Part shown: in pieces, positions 25,648-34,879 of the stretch
How the letters are laid out: the number at the start of each line of letters is the position of its first letter
How positions within the stretch are numbered: position 1 is the first letter of the stretch
Assembly: GCF_026427775.1 (NCBI RefSeq)
Contig: NZ_CP044532.1
Coordinates: forward strand, 2,666,001-2,730,000
Direction of reading: 5' to 3'
Origin: Arthrobacter sp. CDRTa11
GTDB taxonomy: Bacteria > Actinomycetota > Actinomycetes > Actinomycetales > Micrococcaceae
DNA: 64,000 nucleotides
Translations under genes and position numbers: made by a program
The notes under the pieces: model-generated
Database searches by the model: none
The model's input: the letters and a program-made list of their open reading frames with translations, nothing else
What the model was told of the DNA's origin: nothing

Positions 25648-27819
25648 CTAGCCGTTGAGCCCGGGCACCCTGTTCCGGCGAAGTACTTCCAGCTCGGAAA
25701 AGTTGTCCAGCGGAGGGCGTGTTCCCCTGTAGTGCACCATTCCTTCGGGCAATCCCTTGACCGTTGCCTCCTTGCCGGAAATGTCGACGGTAACCCGCGC
25801 AGTACCCACCGGTGCATTTGACCCATGCATGGCGCCCCAGGATTCCGGCAGCACGGGATCCATCCACAGCCCGCCCAAGGAGACATGGGCCTCATAGCGC
25901 AGCAGGCTTCGGAGCAACATCACCGGGGCAGCAGAGGCCCATGCCTGGGGAGAGCAGGCCGTGGGGTAGGGCAGTGGCTCAGGGCACTTGTCGCGGCTGA
26001 ACCCGCAGAACAGCTCCGGAAGCCGGTTGTCCGTATATTCGGCCGCCTCCAACAAAGCAACGGACAGGGTCTGGGCCTCCTCGACGAACCCGTAGCGCAT
26101 CAGGCCGGCCACGATCAGCGCATTGTCATGTGGCCAGACTGAGCCGTTATGGTAGCTCACCGGGTTGTACGCCTTCATGTCGCTGGCCAGGGTACGTACA
26201 CCCCAGCCGCTGAACATCTCCGGAGACATGAGCCGATCGGCAACCTGTTGCGCCTTGTCGGCGTCGACGATGCCGGACCACAGGCAGTGGCCCATATTGG
26301 AAGCGCAAGCATCAACCTGCCGCTTATCCCGGTCAAGGGCGATGGCGTAGTACCCGCGGTCGGGCAACCAGAATGCCTCGTTGAACCGCTCTTTCAGCCG
26401 TGCCGCGCGGTCCTGGAGCTCCGCGGCCAACTCGCTGTCACCGGCATCATGGGCCATCCAGGCACGGGCGATGTAGGCGCTGTAGACGTAACCCTGAACT
26501 TCGCACAGCGCAATGGGAGCCTCCGCGAGGCGGCCGTCGGCAAAATTGATTCCGTCCCAGGAATCCTTCCAGCCTTGGTTAATCAGGCCTTGGTCGTTGA
26601 GGCGCTCGTACTCGACGAACCCGTCACCGTCACGGTCGCCGTAGTCCCGGATCCAGTCAAGGGCACGGTCCGCATGGGGCAGCAGCGCGGCGATGTCCTC
26701 CGCGGAGACGCCCCAGCGGGAGACTTCGCCCATCAGTGCCACGAACAGGGGCGTTGCGTCGGCGCTGCCGTAGTAGGCGGATTTGCCGCCAAGCGCCAGG
26801 CCCGTCCCGACGCCGAACCGCACCTCGTGCAGGATCCGCCCCGGTTGCTCTTCCGTCAGGACGTCCTCCACCGTCCCCTGCCGGTCGGCCAGGGTCTGCA
26901 GCGTTCCGAGGGCCAGGGACGCGTCGAGCGGCAGGATCATGGATGAGGACAGCAGTGAATCCCGCCCGAACAGTGCCATGAACCACGGCGCACCCGCGGC
27001 GGCAACCATGCGGTTGGGATGATCCGGATCCACGATTCGCAAGGCCCCCAGATCGGCGTGGCTGCGCATCATGGTTCGCTGCACGGAAGGATTTCCCATG
27101 GTGACATCAGGGATAGTTCTGGCCCAGGCCTGCTGCCGCCTGTCCTGGGGAGAATCCGAGGCCACACCCGGATGGAAAGGATGCCCGTCCGCGGATTCCC
27201 CCAGTTCGGGCATCACCGAGGCCCGGACGCTCCACTCGCCTTGGGCAGGAATGACGGTGCTGAACAGCAGGCCATCAGTGCTGGCCTCGCAGCCGGGTGC
27301 CCGCACAATGACATCCTTCTTCACCCCTTGCCAAAGCGCCTCGATCCTCAGCGCGCCGTCCTCCGCCCGGCGTGTCTGTGCCCACTGCCGATGGAAACGC
27401 CCGTCCTTCACTTCAAAGAGGTCAGCGAAATCCGCATCGGCGGAGAGCACAACCTCACAGGCGGCCGGGTGCGGGGAGTAATTGTAGATAGCGATGTCCT
27501 CCAGTATTCCGGCGCCCAACTCCCGGTTGCGGACTACTGTCAGGGGGCTGTCGGCCCTCCCATCGGCGCGAACTCCCCGGCCAATGTAGGTTGCGCGAAA
27601 GGGTGAAGGAGTCCATGCCCCCAGCGGCTCCAGCTCCTGGCCATTAACCGTGAGGCACCAGCGGGACAGGATTCTTGTGTCCCTGTGGAAAACACCATGG
27701 GGATGATGGGCGAAGATGTCTCCGTTCTGCAACGAAATGCAAAAGGATGAACCCTCTACAAGTGTTACAGCTCCCAGTCCCGTAGAACCGGCAGCATTGT
27801 CCGCATTCCATCCGGCCAT
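25648..27819 (-). CDS. Amylo-alpha-1,6-glucosidase / glycogen-debranching-type protein
   Basis: The protein has about 723 residues. The N-terminal debranching-enzyme domain (LVEGSSFCISLQNGDIFAHHPHGVFHRDTRIL) is followed by a six-hairpin glycoside hydrolase domain. The latter has FMALFGRDSLLSS, LNDQGLINQGWKDSWDGINFADG, MFSGWGVRTLA and YHNGSVWPHDNALIVAGL, all typical of the family. It would act on alpha-1,6 branches or related glucosides in the cytoplasm. The ATG at 27819 has a GGGGG tract upstream; an ATG at 27849 lacks a ribosome site. It is divergent from an IclR gene and converges on the cupin gene, with a 10-bp GGGTGCCCGG/CCGGGCACCC repeat near its stop. Confidence 0.88.
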   Translation of the reverse strand: MAGWNADNAAGSTGLGAVTLVEGSSFCISLQNGDIFAHHPHGVFHRDTRILSRWCLTVNGQELEPLGAWTPSPFRATYIGRGVRADGRADSPLTVVRNRELGAGILEDIAIYNYSPHPAACEVVLSADADFADLFEVKDGRFHRQWAQTRRAEDGALRIEALWQGVKKDVIVRAPGCEASTDGLLFSTVIPAQGEWSVRASVMPELGESADGHPFHPGVASDSPQDRRQQAWARTIPDVTMGNPSVQRTMMRSHADLGALRIVDPDHPNRMVAAAGAPWFMALFGRDSLLSSSMILPLDASLALGTLQTLADRQGTVEDVLTEEQPGRILHEVRFGVGTGLALGGKSAYYGSADATPLFVALMGEVSRWGVSAEDIAALLPHADRALDWIRDYGDRDGDGFVEYERLNDQGLINQGWKDSWDGINFADGRLAEAPIALCEVQGYVYSAYIARAWMAHDAGDSELAAELQDRAARLKERFNEAFWLPDRGYYAIALDRDKRQVDACASNMGHCLWSGIVDADKAQQVADRLMSPEMFSGWGVRTLASDMKAYNPVSYHNGSVWPHDNALIVAGLMRYGFVEEAQTLSVALLEAAEYTDNRLPELFCGFSRDKCPEPLPYPTACSPQAWASAAPVMLLRSLLRYEAHVSLGGLWMDPVLPESWGAMHGSNAPVGTARVTVDISGKEATVKGLPEGMVHYRGTRPPLDNFSELEVLRRNRVPGLNG

Positions 27820-28029
27820 CCTGGCCCCCTTTGTAGAACGCCGCGTCATCGCATCAGATTGACTGAATCTACGCCTCACAACGAACGCGCGCCAGATGAT
27901 CTGCAGCGCTCGTGAATCGGATAATCCGTCGTGGAGTACGACGCCGCAACGTCCGTGAGGAGGACCGGCGCGGTCTGAGGATCTAAGATCGCATTGGGGG
28001 AAAACGCACTCCCTCGAGAGGAAAATGCA

Positions 28030-28851
28030 ATGGCTGGAAACAGCACCCACCCCGGGCTGTCAGTGGTCAGCAAGGCCGTAAACATCTTGGGAGTCTTCTC
28101 GGAAGAGCGCACGGAGTTGGCGCTGTCAGACCTGGCGCGGGCAACGGCCATGCCCACCAGCACCGTCCATCGCCTGGTCCAGGAGCTGGTGGAATGCGGA
28201 GCCCTGGAGCGAACCGCTGCCGGCCGCTACGTCATCGGCCTGCGGCTGTGGGGTATTGCGGCCCGTTCACCGCACAATTACGCCCTGAGTGACGCGGCGA
28301 CGCCCTACATGCAGCAGGTGCTGTCATCAACGCATGGCCATGTCCACCTGGCTGCGCTGCACGGACACGGCGCACTGGTCCTGGAAAAGCTGTCCTGGCC
28401 CCATGCCGAGAAGACCATCTCCCGGACCGGGAGCAAAATGCCGCTGCATGCCAGCGCTGCCGGACTGGTCCTACTCGCGTATGCCCCCAGTGCGTTTCAG
28501 GAAGCTGTGCTGGCGGCTCCCCTGAATGCCTTCACGCCTCAGACCACAACAGATCCGTTTGTTCTCCGGAGACTGTTGGCTGTGATCCGGCAGGAGGGGG
28601 TGTCCAGGAGCATGGAACAGCTTGTAGCGGGCATGGATGCCTGTGCAGCGCCGGTCTTCTGGCCTGATCAACGGGTAGCCGGAGCCATAGCCGGCATCGC
28701 GGCGACGGGAACCTACAAAATGGCGGACATGGAGCGTGCCGTCAGGAAGGCTGCCAAGGGTCTCACGGACTTCCTGGCTACCCCCGAATCTGCTGTGGGC
28801 TCACGTGCATCGTTCCACGCCGGGCTGCGGCCGATGGCCCACACGGATTGA
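28030..28851 (+). CDS. IclR-family transcriptional regulator
   Basis: The 273-residue IclR protein has its helix-turn-helix in KAVNILGVFSEERTELALSDLARATAMPTSTVHRLVQELVECGAL and an effector domain with LEKLSWPHAEKTISRTGSKMPLHASAAGLVLLA. GAGGAAAA precedes the ATG at 28030. It is divergent from the debranching-type gene across about 210 bases and probably regulates it. No clear palindrome was found between them. Confidence 0.87.
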   Translation: MAGNSTHPGLSVVSKAVNILGVFSEERTELALSDLARATAMPTSTVHRLVQELVECGALERTAAGRYVIGLRLWGIAARSPHNYALSDAATPYMQQVLSSTHGHVHLAALHGHGALVLEKLSWPHAEKTISRTGSKMPLHASAAGLVLLAYAPSAFQEAVLAAPLNAFTPQTTTDPFVLRRLLAVIRQEGVSRSMEQLVAGMDACAAPVFWPDQRVAGAIAGIAATGTYKMADMERAVRKAAKGLTDFLATPESAVGSRASFHAGLRPMAHTD

Positions 28852-28886
28852 ACCCGCCCGAAATGATGGTTCCCAAGAGTCAGTTC

Positions 28887-29645
28887 TTAGGCGAAGTAGA
28901 CGCCAATGCGGTTGCCGTCGATCTCTTCGATCCTGATGTCGATGTCATAAACATCCTGGAGCATGGAGCCGTGCATGATGTCCTGGGGGCTGCCCTGATG
29001 GATCAGGCGCCCGTCCTTCATGGCCAGGATCGTATCGGAGTAGCAGGACGCAAAATTGATGTCGTGGACCACCAGGACAATGGTCTTGCCCAGCTCGTCA
29101 GCCAGCCGGCGCAGCAACCGCATCATTTCCACTGAATGCTTCATGTCCAGGTTGTTCAAGGGTTCATCCAGGAGCAGATATTCGGTGTCCTGCGCCAGGA
29201 CCATCGCGATGTAGGCACGCTGCCGCTGGCCTCCCGAGAGTTCGTCCACGAACCTGTCTGCCATGGCGGTCAGATCCAGCTGCCGGATCGATTCCTCCAC
29301 CACTGCCAGGTCCTCCACCGTGGGACTGCCGCCGGTATGCGGGAACCTGCCAAAAGCAACCAGGTCGCGGACCGTGAGCCGCATGGTCAGGTGGTTTTCC
29401 TGGCGCAGGATGGCCATGGTCCGGGCGAGCTCCCTGCCCGGCGTGCTGGCCACGTCCAGGCCTGACACGGTTACTGTGCCACTCTCCAGCGGCTGCAGCC
29501 GACTGATCAGTGAAAGCAAGGTGGACTTTCCGGCACCGTTCGGGCCGATGATCGAGGTGATGCCGCCGCGGGGAATAACACAGCTGACGTCGTCGAGGAC
29601 CTGCTGGCCTCCGTACGCCTTGGAAACGTTCCGGATGTCAATCAT
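28887..29645 (-). CDS. Iron-siderophore ABC transporter ATP-binding protein
   Basis: The 252-residue FepC-type ATPase has Walker A GPNGAGKST, Q-loop LRQENH, signature LSGGQRQRAYIAMVLAQ, Walker B YLLLDEPLNNLD and the H-loop VVHDINFA. It energises the two FecCD-type permeases encoded upstream. The ATG at 29645 overlaps the stop of the permease gene by 4 bases. It is the last gene of a four-gene siderophore uptake operon. Confidence 0.92.
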   Translation of the reverse strand: MIDIRNVSKAYGGQQVLDDVSCVIPRGGITSIIGPNGAGKSTLLSLISRLQPLESGTVTVSGLDVASTPGRELARTMAILRQENHLTMRLTVRDLVAFGRFPHTGGSPTVEDLAVVEESIRQLDLTAMADRFVDELSGGQRQRAYIAMVLAQDTEYLLLDEPLNNLDMKHSVEMMRLLRRLADELGKTIVLVVHDINFASCYSDTILAMKDGRLIHQGSPQDIMHGSMLQDVYDIDIRIEEIDGNRIGVYFA

Positions 29646-30667
29646 TGGCGTGTCCCGGTCATTTTCAGGGAGCCCTTCAGGAGGAGGAAAAGGAACAGAA
29701 TGCCGCCGGTGAACTCGATGACCACACTGAGGGCGGTGGCGAAGCCGAACACGCGCTCCAGCACCACCTGGCCGCCCACCAGCGCGATGACGCCGATGAG
29801 CGCCACTATCGGGAAGAGGCGGGCGTGACTGAAGCCACGGCACAGCTGATAAGCAAGGCTGACTACCAGCAGGCCAAAGAACGTCACAGGACCAACCAAG
29901 GCAGTAGAGACGGCCACCAGGAGTGAGCAGGCCAGCAGGATACGCATGACTGCGCGCCGGTGGTCCACGCCCACATTAATGGCGATCTCCCGCCCCAGGG
30001 CCAGCACGTCCAGAGTATGGCGGGACTTCCAGACACCCCCGCACACAACGGCGATGATCACGGCGGAGACTCCCAAAAGCGAGGGCTCCACGTTGTTGAA
30101 GCTCGCAAAAAAGAGATCCTGCAGGATGGTGAACTCGCTCGGCTCCATCAGCCGCTGAAGCAGCGAGGAAAGACCACGGAAGAGGCTTCCCAGGATGACA
30201 CCCACCAGGAGAAGCAAGTGCAGGGAACGCGTTGCGCCGGTGAACATCCACCGGTAAAGCAGGGCACTAAAGGCGACCATGAGGACCACCTCCAGCCCGA
30301 ACCGCAGGGAAGGCGGGGCGGCCACCACCGTGGCCGCCCCCAGAGTGAAGGTCAGCACGGTCTGCAGCAGGATAAACAATGAGTCGAAGCCCATGATGGA
30401 TGGCGTCAGGATCCGATTGGCCGTGACTGTTTGAAACAGCAGCGTGGAAACGCCCACAGCCACAGCCACCAGCAGCATGGCGGCCACCTTGAGGCTCCGC
30501 CGGGTCAGCACGTAGCCCACGTTGCCTTTGAGGTCGCTGAAGAGGAAATATGCGACGGCGGCAAGGGCCGCGGCAAGCAGGATTCCTGTCACGAGCCGCG
30601 GTGACAGGTTGCGCAGGGCACGGGCAGGCCTGCCCGGTACCTGCCGGACTGTAGCTGTATCAGGCAT
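29642..30667 (-). CDS. Iron-siderophore ABC transporter permease (FecCD family), second subunit
   Basis: The 341-residue hydrophobic protein has about nine or ten membrane segments and FecCD/BtuC-type features: TANRILTPSIMGFDSLFILLQT, and the coupling helix region GREIAINVGVDHRRAVMR near the cytoplasmic loop. It pairs with the permease encoded just upstream, overlapping it by 8 bases, to form the membrane channel for a ferric siderophore. Confidence 0.9.
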   Translation of the reverse strand: MPDTATVRQVPGRPARALRNLSPRLVTGILLAAALAAVAYFLFSDLKGNVGYVLTRRSLKVAAMLLVAVAVGVSTLLFQTVTANRILTPSIMGFDSLFILLQTVLTFTLGAATVVAAPPSLRFGLEVVLMVAFSALLYRWMFTGATRSLHLLLLVGVILGSLFRGLSSLLQRLMEPSEFTILQDLFFASFNNVEPSLLGVSAVIIAVVCGGVWKSRHTLDVLALGREIAINVGVDHRRAVMRILLACSLLVAVSTALVGPVTFFGLLVVSLAYQLCRGFSHARLFPIVALIGVIALVGGQVVLERVFGFATALSVVIEFTGGILFLFLLLKGSLKMTGTRQ

Positions 30668-31667
30668 TGCGTTTCCTCAGGATCAGGAACAGGAACAGGA
30701 CGGCCCCCACCACGGACATCACCACACCCACCGGGACTTCATAGGGGTACCTTATGGTCCTGCCGATAACATCGCAGACGAGCACGAACCCTGCCCCGAA
30801 CAGGGCAGTCCACGGGACGGCCCTGCGCAGATTGTCACCGAACAGCAAGGAGACGATGTTGGGCACCACCAGGCCGAGGAAAGGCACAGCACCCACTGTC
30901 GTGACAACCACGGCGGCGATCAGCGAGACAATCACCAGGCCCAGCCGCATGGTCCGCGCGTAGTCCAGGCCAAGATTGGTGGTGAATTCCTGCCCCATCC
31001 CGGCCACTGTAAAACGGTCCGCGGCCAACAGTCCCACCAGCGTCAGGATGGCGACGATCCAGAGCAGTTCGTACCGGCCGCGGAGGACTCCGGAGAAGTC
31101 GCCGATCATCCAGTTGCTCAGCGTCTGGAGAAGATCGTAACGGTAGGCGAAGAAAGTGGTGACGGCGGCAATGACGCCGCCCAGCATGATGCCCACGAGC
31201 GGGATGAGGAGTGTGTTGCGGGCGGGCAGGCGGCGCAGGATGGCCAGGAAAAGGCCGGTTCCCAGCACGGCGAATATGCTGGCAACGCCCATCGTCAGCA
31301 AGACCGGGGCTCCCGGCAGGAAGACAGTGACCACCAGGATCCCCAGTGTGGCTGACTCAACCGTTCCCACCGTGGACGGCTCCACAAACCGGTTTCGCGC
31401 CATGAGTTGCATGATCAGGCCGGCAACGGCAACTGACATCCCGGCCAGGGCCACCGCGAGGGTGCGCGGGACCCTGGAAACCCAGAAGACATCTGCTGTG
31501 GCGGAATCCCCGCTGAGCAGGGCAGGCAGGGACACATCGCTGACCCCAACGAACATGCTTCCAGCAGCCAATGCCAGGACAACGGTGGCGACCGCCGCCA
31601 GGCTCAGATGCTCGCGGGTCCGGCCGCCCCGCACCGCTGCTTCCGCAGGCCGGACCGTGGTGGACAT
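30660..31667 (-). CDS. Iron-siderophore ABC transporter permease (FecCD family), first subunit
   Basis: The 335-residue FecCD-type permease has RVPRTLAVALAGMSVAVAGLIMQLMARNRFVEPSTVG near its N-terminus, the best-conserved stretch of the family, and about nine membrane segments. It lies 20 bases after the binding-protein gene and overlaps the second permease gene. Confidence 0.9.
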   Translation of the reverse strand: MSTTVRPAEAAVRGGRTREHLSLAAVATVVLALAAGSMFVGVSDVSLPALLSGDSATADVFWVSRVPRTLAVALAGMSVAVAGLIMQLMARNRFVEPSTVGTVESATLGILVVTVFLPGAPVLLTMGVASIFAVLGTGLFLAILRRLPARNTLLIPLVGIMLGGVIAAVTTFFAYRYDLLQTLSNWMIGDFSGVLRGRYELLWIVAILTLVGLLAADRFTVAGMGQEFTTNLGLDYARTMRLGLVIVSLIAAVVVTTVGAVPFLGLVVPNIVSLLFGDNLRRAVPWTALFGAGFVLVCDVIGRTIRYPYEVPVGVVMSVVGAVLFLFLILRKRNA

Positions 31668-31687
31668 GGGATGGTCAGTCAGTCGGC

Positions 31688-32629
31688 TCAGGAAACTGAG
31701 GCGGCGACAGCGTCCACCATGGTCCTGATGTTGTTCAGGCCATAGCCCACGACGTACCAGCCGGCGGGGTCCAGGTTGATGATCCTGTTGTTGTGGGCCG
31801 CGTTGGTGGACTGGACCAGTTCGTTCTCCAGCAAGGGGTTGGAGGCTGCGGCCGTCGAGCCGATGGCCGTATCGCGGTTGATGACGTAGAGGATGTCCGG
31901 GTTGGCCGCTTTGATGTACTCAAAGGAAACGGCCCGGCCGTGTGCTCCTTCAAGCTTGATATCCGCGGCGGCGGGCACTCCCAGGACGTCGTGGATGAGC
32001 CCGAACCGTGATCCGGCGCCGTAGGCTGTCACCTCGCCACCGGAGGTCAGGACGATCAGTCCCTTACCGGCGTCGGACGCTTTGGTTTTCGTCACAGCGA
32101 TCGTTGCGTCCACGGCAGCCAGCTTGGCTTCGACCTCTGCTTCTTTCTTGAAAATGGTCCCCAGGGTTTTCGTTTGGGACTTAAAGCTTTCCATCGGCCC
32201 GGCGGCGTCAATGGACAAATCGATGGTCGGGGCGATCTTGCTCAGCTCTTCGTAGGCCCCCGCGGTGCGGCCGGAAATGATGATGAGGTCCGGGGCTCCG
32301 GCACTGACGGCCTCGAAGTCAGGCTCTGTGGGGGATCCGATCTTGGTGTACTTTGCATCGGAGTACTTTCCGAGCGCCTCCGGGTAGCTGGCCTCGGGCA
32401 CGCCGCTGGGCTCCACGCCCAAGGCGTCAAGGGTGTCCAGGACCCCGAGGTCGAAGGTGAATACTTTTGTGGGATTCACCGGTATGCCGGAGGTGCTTCC
32501 TTGCACGTGGTCAATGGTGATGGTGCTCGCATTGGACGTGGCGGCTGCATTGCCGCTGCACGCGGACATGGCCAGAAGGGCCGCCCCGGCCGCAAGGGCC
32601 GCAAGGCACCTCGAGAGCTTCTTCGTCAC
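31688..32629 (-). CDS. Iron-siderophore ABC transporter substrate-binding lipoprotein
   Basis: The 313-residue protein has a lipoprotein signal peptide (hydrophobic LAALAAGAALLAMSACSG with the lipobox cysteine) and a FepB/FhuD-type periplasmic-binding domain. Conserved pieces are VFTFDLGVLDTLDALG, APDLIIISGRTAGAYEEL and NPDILYVINRD. It captures a ferric siderophore outside the membrane. It is the first gene of the four-gene operon, and its promoter region contains a weak iron-box-like sequence. Confidence 0.9.
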   Translation of the reverse strand: MTKKLSRCLAALAAGAALLAMSACSGNAAATSNASTITIDHVQGSTSGIPVNPTKVFTFDLGVLDTLDALGVEPSGVPEASYPEALGKYSDAKYTKIGSPTEPDFEAVSAGAPDLIIISGRTAGAYEELSKIAPTIDLSIDAAGPMESFKSQTKTLGTIFKKEAEVEAKLAAVDATIAVTKTKASDAGKGLIVLTSGGEVTAYGAGSRFGLIHDVLGVPAAADIKLEGAHGRAVSFEYIKAANPDILYVINRDTAIGSTAAASNPLLENELVQSTNAAHNNRIINLDPAGWYVVGYGLNNIRTMVDAVAASVS

Positions 32630-32662
32630 GTCGGATTCTCCAGTCAGGTAAATAGGTCACAG

Positions 32663-32675
32663 AGGTGTTGCCTAA
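32663..32675. promoter_or_regulatory. Possible DtxR/IdeR-like iron box (weak)
   Basis: On the minus strand TTAGGCAACACCT, 34 bases before the siderophore-binding-protein start, resembles one half of the TTAGG...CCTAA iron box. The second half is poor. The call rests mainly on the iron-uptake genes downstream. Confidence 0.3.
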
Positions 32676-32816
32676 TGGCTGTGACTCTATGGGCAAGGAG
32701 AGGCTAAGTTCAAAACAAGTCGGGCGCTTTTCGGCGTTTTGTGGGTTAAATCACAGAAGCGCACGACGGCGCCCCGAACGTGCGCTTCATACCGCCTGCC
32801 AGGGATCCGGGGAAGG

Positions 32817-33419
32817 TTATTTGCCGTGTGTTACCCGGGCGGAATCGCGAAGTGCGGACAGGATATGCCGCACCATTTGCCCGGCCGTGTTGACCTCAAG
32901 GTAGACCGCGATGCCGCCGTACGTCAGGTCCAGGATCATTCCGCCGAGATCCGTGTCGCTTATTTCCGGGTGGCCGCTTGGGAAGAGTTTACTGCGGAGG
33001 AGATGTCCTATCTGTTCCCACTGGCTGGTGAAAAGCTGGCGCTGACTGTCAGTCAGCGTGCCATCGCGTTGCGCCCGCCGCAGCATTTCGATGGCGATGA
33101 TGCCCCACTTTTTTTCGCCCGCCCGTGCATCGCTCCACTGGGCAACGACGTCGATCACCTCGCCGGGATCATCGATTCCATTGAGCAGCCGGGTCAGATC
33201 CTTGACATCGAAGCCGGCATTTCCTTCGAGCATCTGTTGAAGAATGTCTTCTTTGGAGGAGAAATTCGAGTAGAACGCGCCTTTGGAGAACCCTGCTTCC
33301 TCGGCGATGCGCTCTACGGAGGCGCCGTCGTAGCTGTAGCGTGCCACCACGTCGCCTGCAGATCGGAGGAGCTTCTCCCGAGTCAGTGCCTGGCTCTGTT
33401 CCCGTGTCAGCCGCGCCAT
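32817..33419 (-). CDS. TetR-family regulator (twin 1)
   Basis: The 200-residue protein has a helix-turn-helix in GDVVARYSYDGASVERIAEEAGFSKGAFYSNFSSKEDIL. It is almost identical over the first 75 residues, and clearly paralogous throughout, to the TetR at 39472. The two should therefore read the same DNA sequence. A GATAC-N6-GTATC palindrome lies about 155 bases upstream of its start, inside the promoter of the divergent 81-residue gene, so that gene and perhaps this one are candidate targets. The ligand may be an aromatic compound, given the other sites of the same palindrome. Confidence 0.88.
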   Translation of the reverse strand: MARLTREQSQALTREKLLRSAGDVVARYSYDGASVERIAEEAGFSKGAFYSNFSSKEDILQQMLEGNAGFDVKDLTRLLNGIDDPGEVIDVVAQWSDARAGEKKWGIIAIEMLRRAQRDGTLTDSQRQLFTSQWEQIGHLLRSKLFPSGHPEISDTDLGGMILDLTYGGIAVYLEVNTAGQMVRHILSALRDSARVTHGK

Positions 33420-33553
33420 CGATGCCCCTTAGATATTCGTTCAGTCCAAGTCTGTCTAACACTAGTATGCGAGCCTGCCCGGCCGGATTTAGCAGCTGGT
33501 TGCCGCGTCCCTGACAGCCTGTGCTTGAAACACACTTGGCCTTCAGCAGGGCA

Positions 33554-33591
33554 TTGACGCCCCCCTCCCATCGAGATACGATCAGGTATCT
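33554..33591 (+). promoter_or_regulatory. Promoter with overlapping GATAC-N6-GTATC operator (before 81-aa gene)
   Basis: TTGACG at 33554 is followed by a 17-base spacer and TACGAT at 33577, a good -35/-10 pair. The palindrome AGATAC-GATCAG-GTATCT (33574-33591) covers the -10 box. The same geometry is found before the P450 gene and before the CUT2 ABC transporter. Confidence 0.75.
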
Positions 33592-33676
33592 GAATTCTTA
33601 GTGGAATGTCAAATCGTTGTCCTTTCCGTAAGCCCCGGCCCAGGGAAGAGGCCCGCAGAGTTTCAATGGAGGAGCT

Positions 33677-33922
33677 ATGTCGTTACCAGCAGCAGGCAAC
33701 CCGGCCCGGGACCTGTACCGCGGCCTCGATCCGCACCCGCGGTTGCTTTCGCTGCCAAGCCAGTGGGCGGACGGAATGACCCGCGAGGAGGCCTATTTGC
33801 TCTGCCCGGAGGACTCCTATGTCGAGTACTACGGAAACCAGTGGCTGATTGTGCCATTCGAACCGGTGGAACAGCCGCACTTCTTCGTCTGCCGGCCGGA
33901 GGACCACGTACTTGTCGCATGA
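33677..33922 (+). CDS. 81-residue hypothetical protein under the shared operator
   Basis: A small soluble protein with no family I recognise. It is acidic to neutral, with aromatic-rich C-terminal half (YVEYYGNQW, IVPFEPVEQPHFFVCRPEDH), no signal peptide and no membrane segment. GGAGGAG just before the ATG and high-GC codon positions support it as real. An 88-base leader links it to a promoter with the GATAC-N6-GTATC operator. It could be a small regulator, a stress protein or an accessory factor for the aromatic genes; none of these is shown. Confidence 0.7.
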   Translation: MSLPAAGNPARDLYRGLDPHPRLLSLPSQWADGMTREEAYLLCPEDSYVEYYGNQWLIVPFEPVEQPHFFVCRPEDHVLVA

Positions 33923-33964
33923 CGTCGCGACGGGTCGCCCATCAGTGCTCCTGCGTTGGGGTAG

Positions 33965-34879
33965 TCAGCGGCCGGCGGGAGTCGCCGTCTGCAGAACCTG
34001 GCCGAAGACTTCGTCGGGGTCCAGGCGGCGGAGTTCTTCGGCGAGGCAGTCGCGGAGGCTGCGTCGTGGGAGTGAGATGCGTTGGGCTGGTTGTCCGGGT
34101 TGGGTGAGTTCGGCGATGGAGAGTCCGGGGCGGAAGAGTTGGACGTCGCCGCCGGGGCGGCTGAGCCGGACGCGGCGGATCCCGGTTCCGGCGGGGTCCG
34201 CGACGATGGTGACGGGGGCGTCCAGGGACAGGGTGAGCCAGGCCGCGAGGAGGATGGTGGAGGGGGAGTCGGAGGCGCCTTCGACCGCGACGGCTGTCAC
34301 GGGGGAGGGGTCTACCTGGTCCAGGACCGCGGCGAGCTGGATCCGCCAGTTCGTCAGCCGGGTCCAGGCCAGGTCGGTATCACCGGCTTTGTAGGTGGTC
34401 CGGATGTTCTCCAGGGCCTGTTGCGGGTCCGGTTCATTCGCGGAATCGGTGATCCGGCGGTGCGCGATCCGCCCGATCGAGGTTTCGCAGGCGTTTTCCG
34501 GGGCGCCGTGCGGCCACCACGCCACGATCGGGGCGTCCGGCAGCAACAGCGCGGCGACCAGGGACTCGGACTCGTGTGCGAGCTGGCCGTAGCCGCGCAG
34601 CACGATCACCTCGGACGCGCCGGCGTCCCCGCCGACCCGGATCTGCGCGTCCAGCCGGTCCGGGGCGTCCTTGCCGGCGTCGGCCAGCACGATGATCCGG
34701 CAGGGGTGTTCCCGGCTGGCCTCGTTCGCGGCCTCGATCGCTTCTTCCTCGAGCCCGGACTTGGTCACGACCACCAGGGTCAGGACCCGGCCCAGCGCGA
34801 TCACGCCGCCCTGCTCGCGCAGGGCCATGATCTTCTTGGACACCTTCGAAGTGGTGGTGTCCGGCAAATCAACAATCAT
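33965..34879 (-). CDS. opcA: Glucose-6-phosphate dehydrogenase assembly protein OpcA
   Basis: The 304-residue protein has the OpcA pattern: MIVDLPDTTTSKVSKKI at the start, EASREHPCRIIVL, IVAWWPHGAPENACETSIGRIAHRRITDS, and an RISLPRRSLRDCLAEELRRLDPDEVFG tail. OpcA is needed for active or redox-responsive glucose-6-phosphate dehydrogenase in actinobacteria and cyanobacteria. It overlaps the zwf stop by 4 bases. Confidence 0.93.
   Translation of the reverse strand: MIVDLPDTTTSKVSKKIMALREQGGVIALGRVLTLVVVTKSGLEEEAIEAANEASREHPCRIIVLADAGKDAPDRLDAQIRVGGDAGASEVIVLRGYGQLAHESESLVAALLLPDAPIVAWWPHGAPENACETSIGRIAHRRITDSANEPDPQQALENIRTTYKAGDTDLAWTRLTNWRIQLAAVLDQVDPSPVTAVAVEGASDSPSTILLAAWLTLSLDAPVTIVADPAGTGIRRVRLSRPGGDVQLFRPGLSIAELTQPGQPAQRISLPRRSLRDCLAEELRRLDPDEVFGQVLQTATPAGR

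Noticed and set aside
25625..25670. GGGTGCCCGG/CCGGGCACCC repeat as a terminator
   Set aside because: The 26-base loop and position across the stop of the debranching-type gene make it a weak terminator candidate, so it is mentioned only under that gene.
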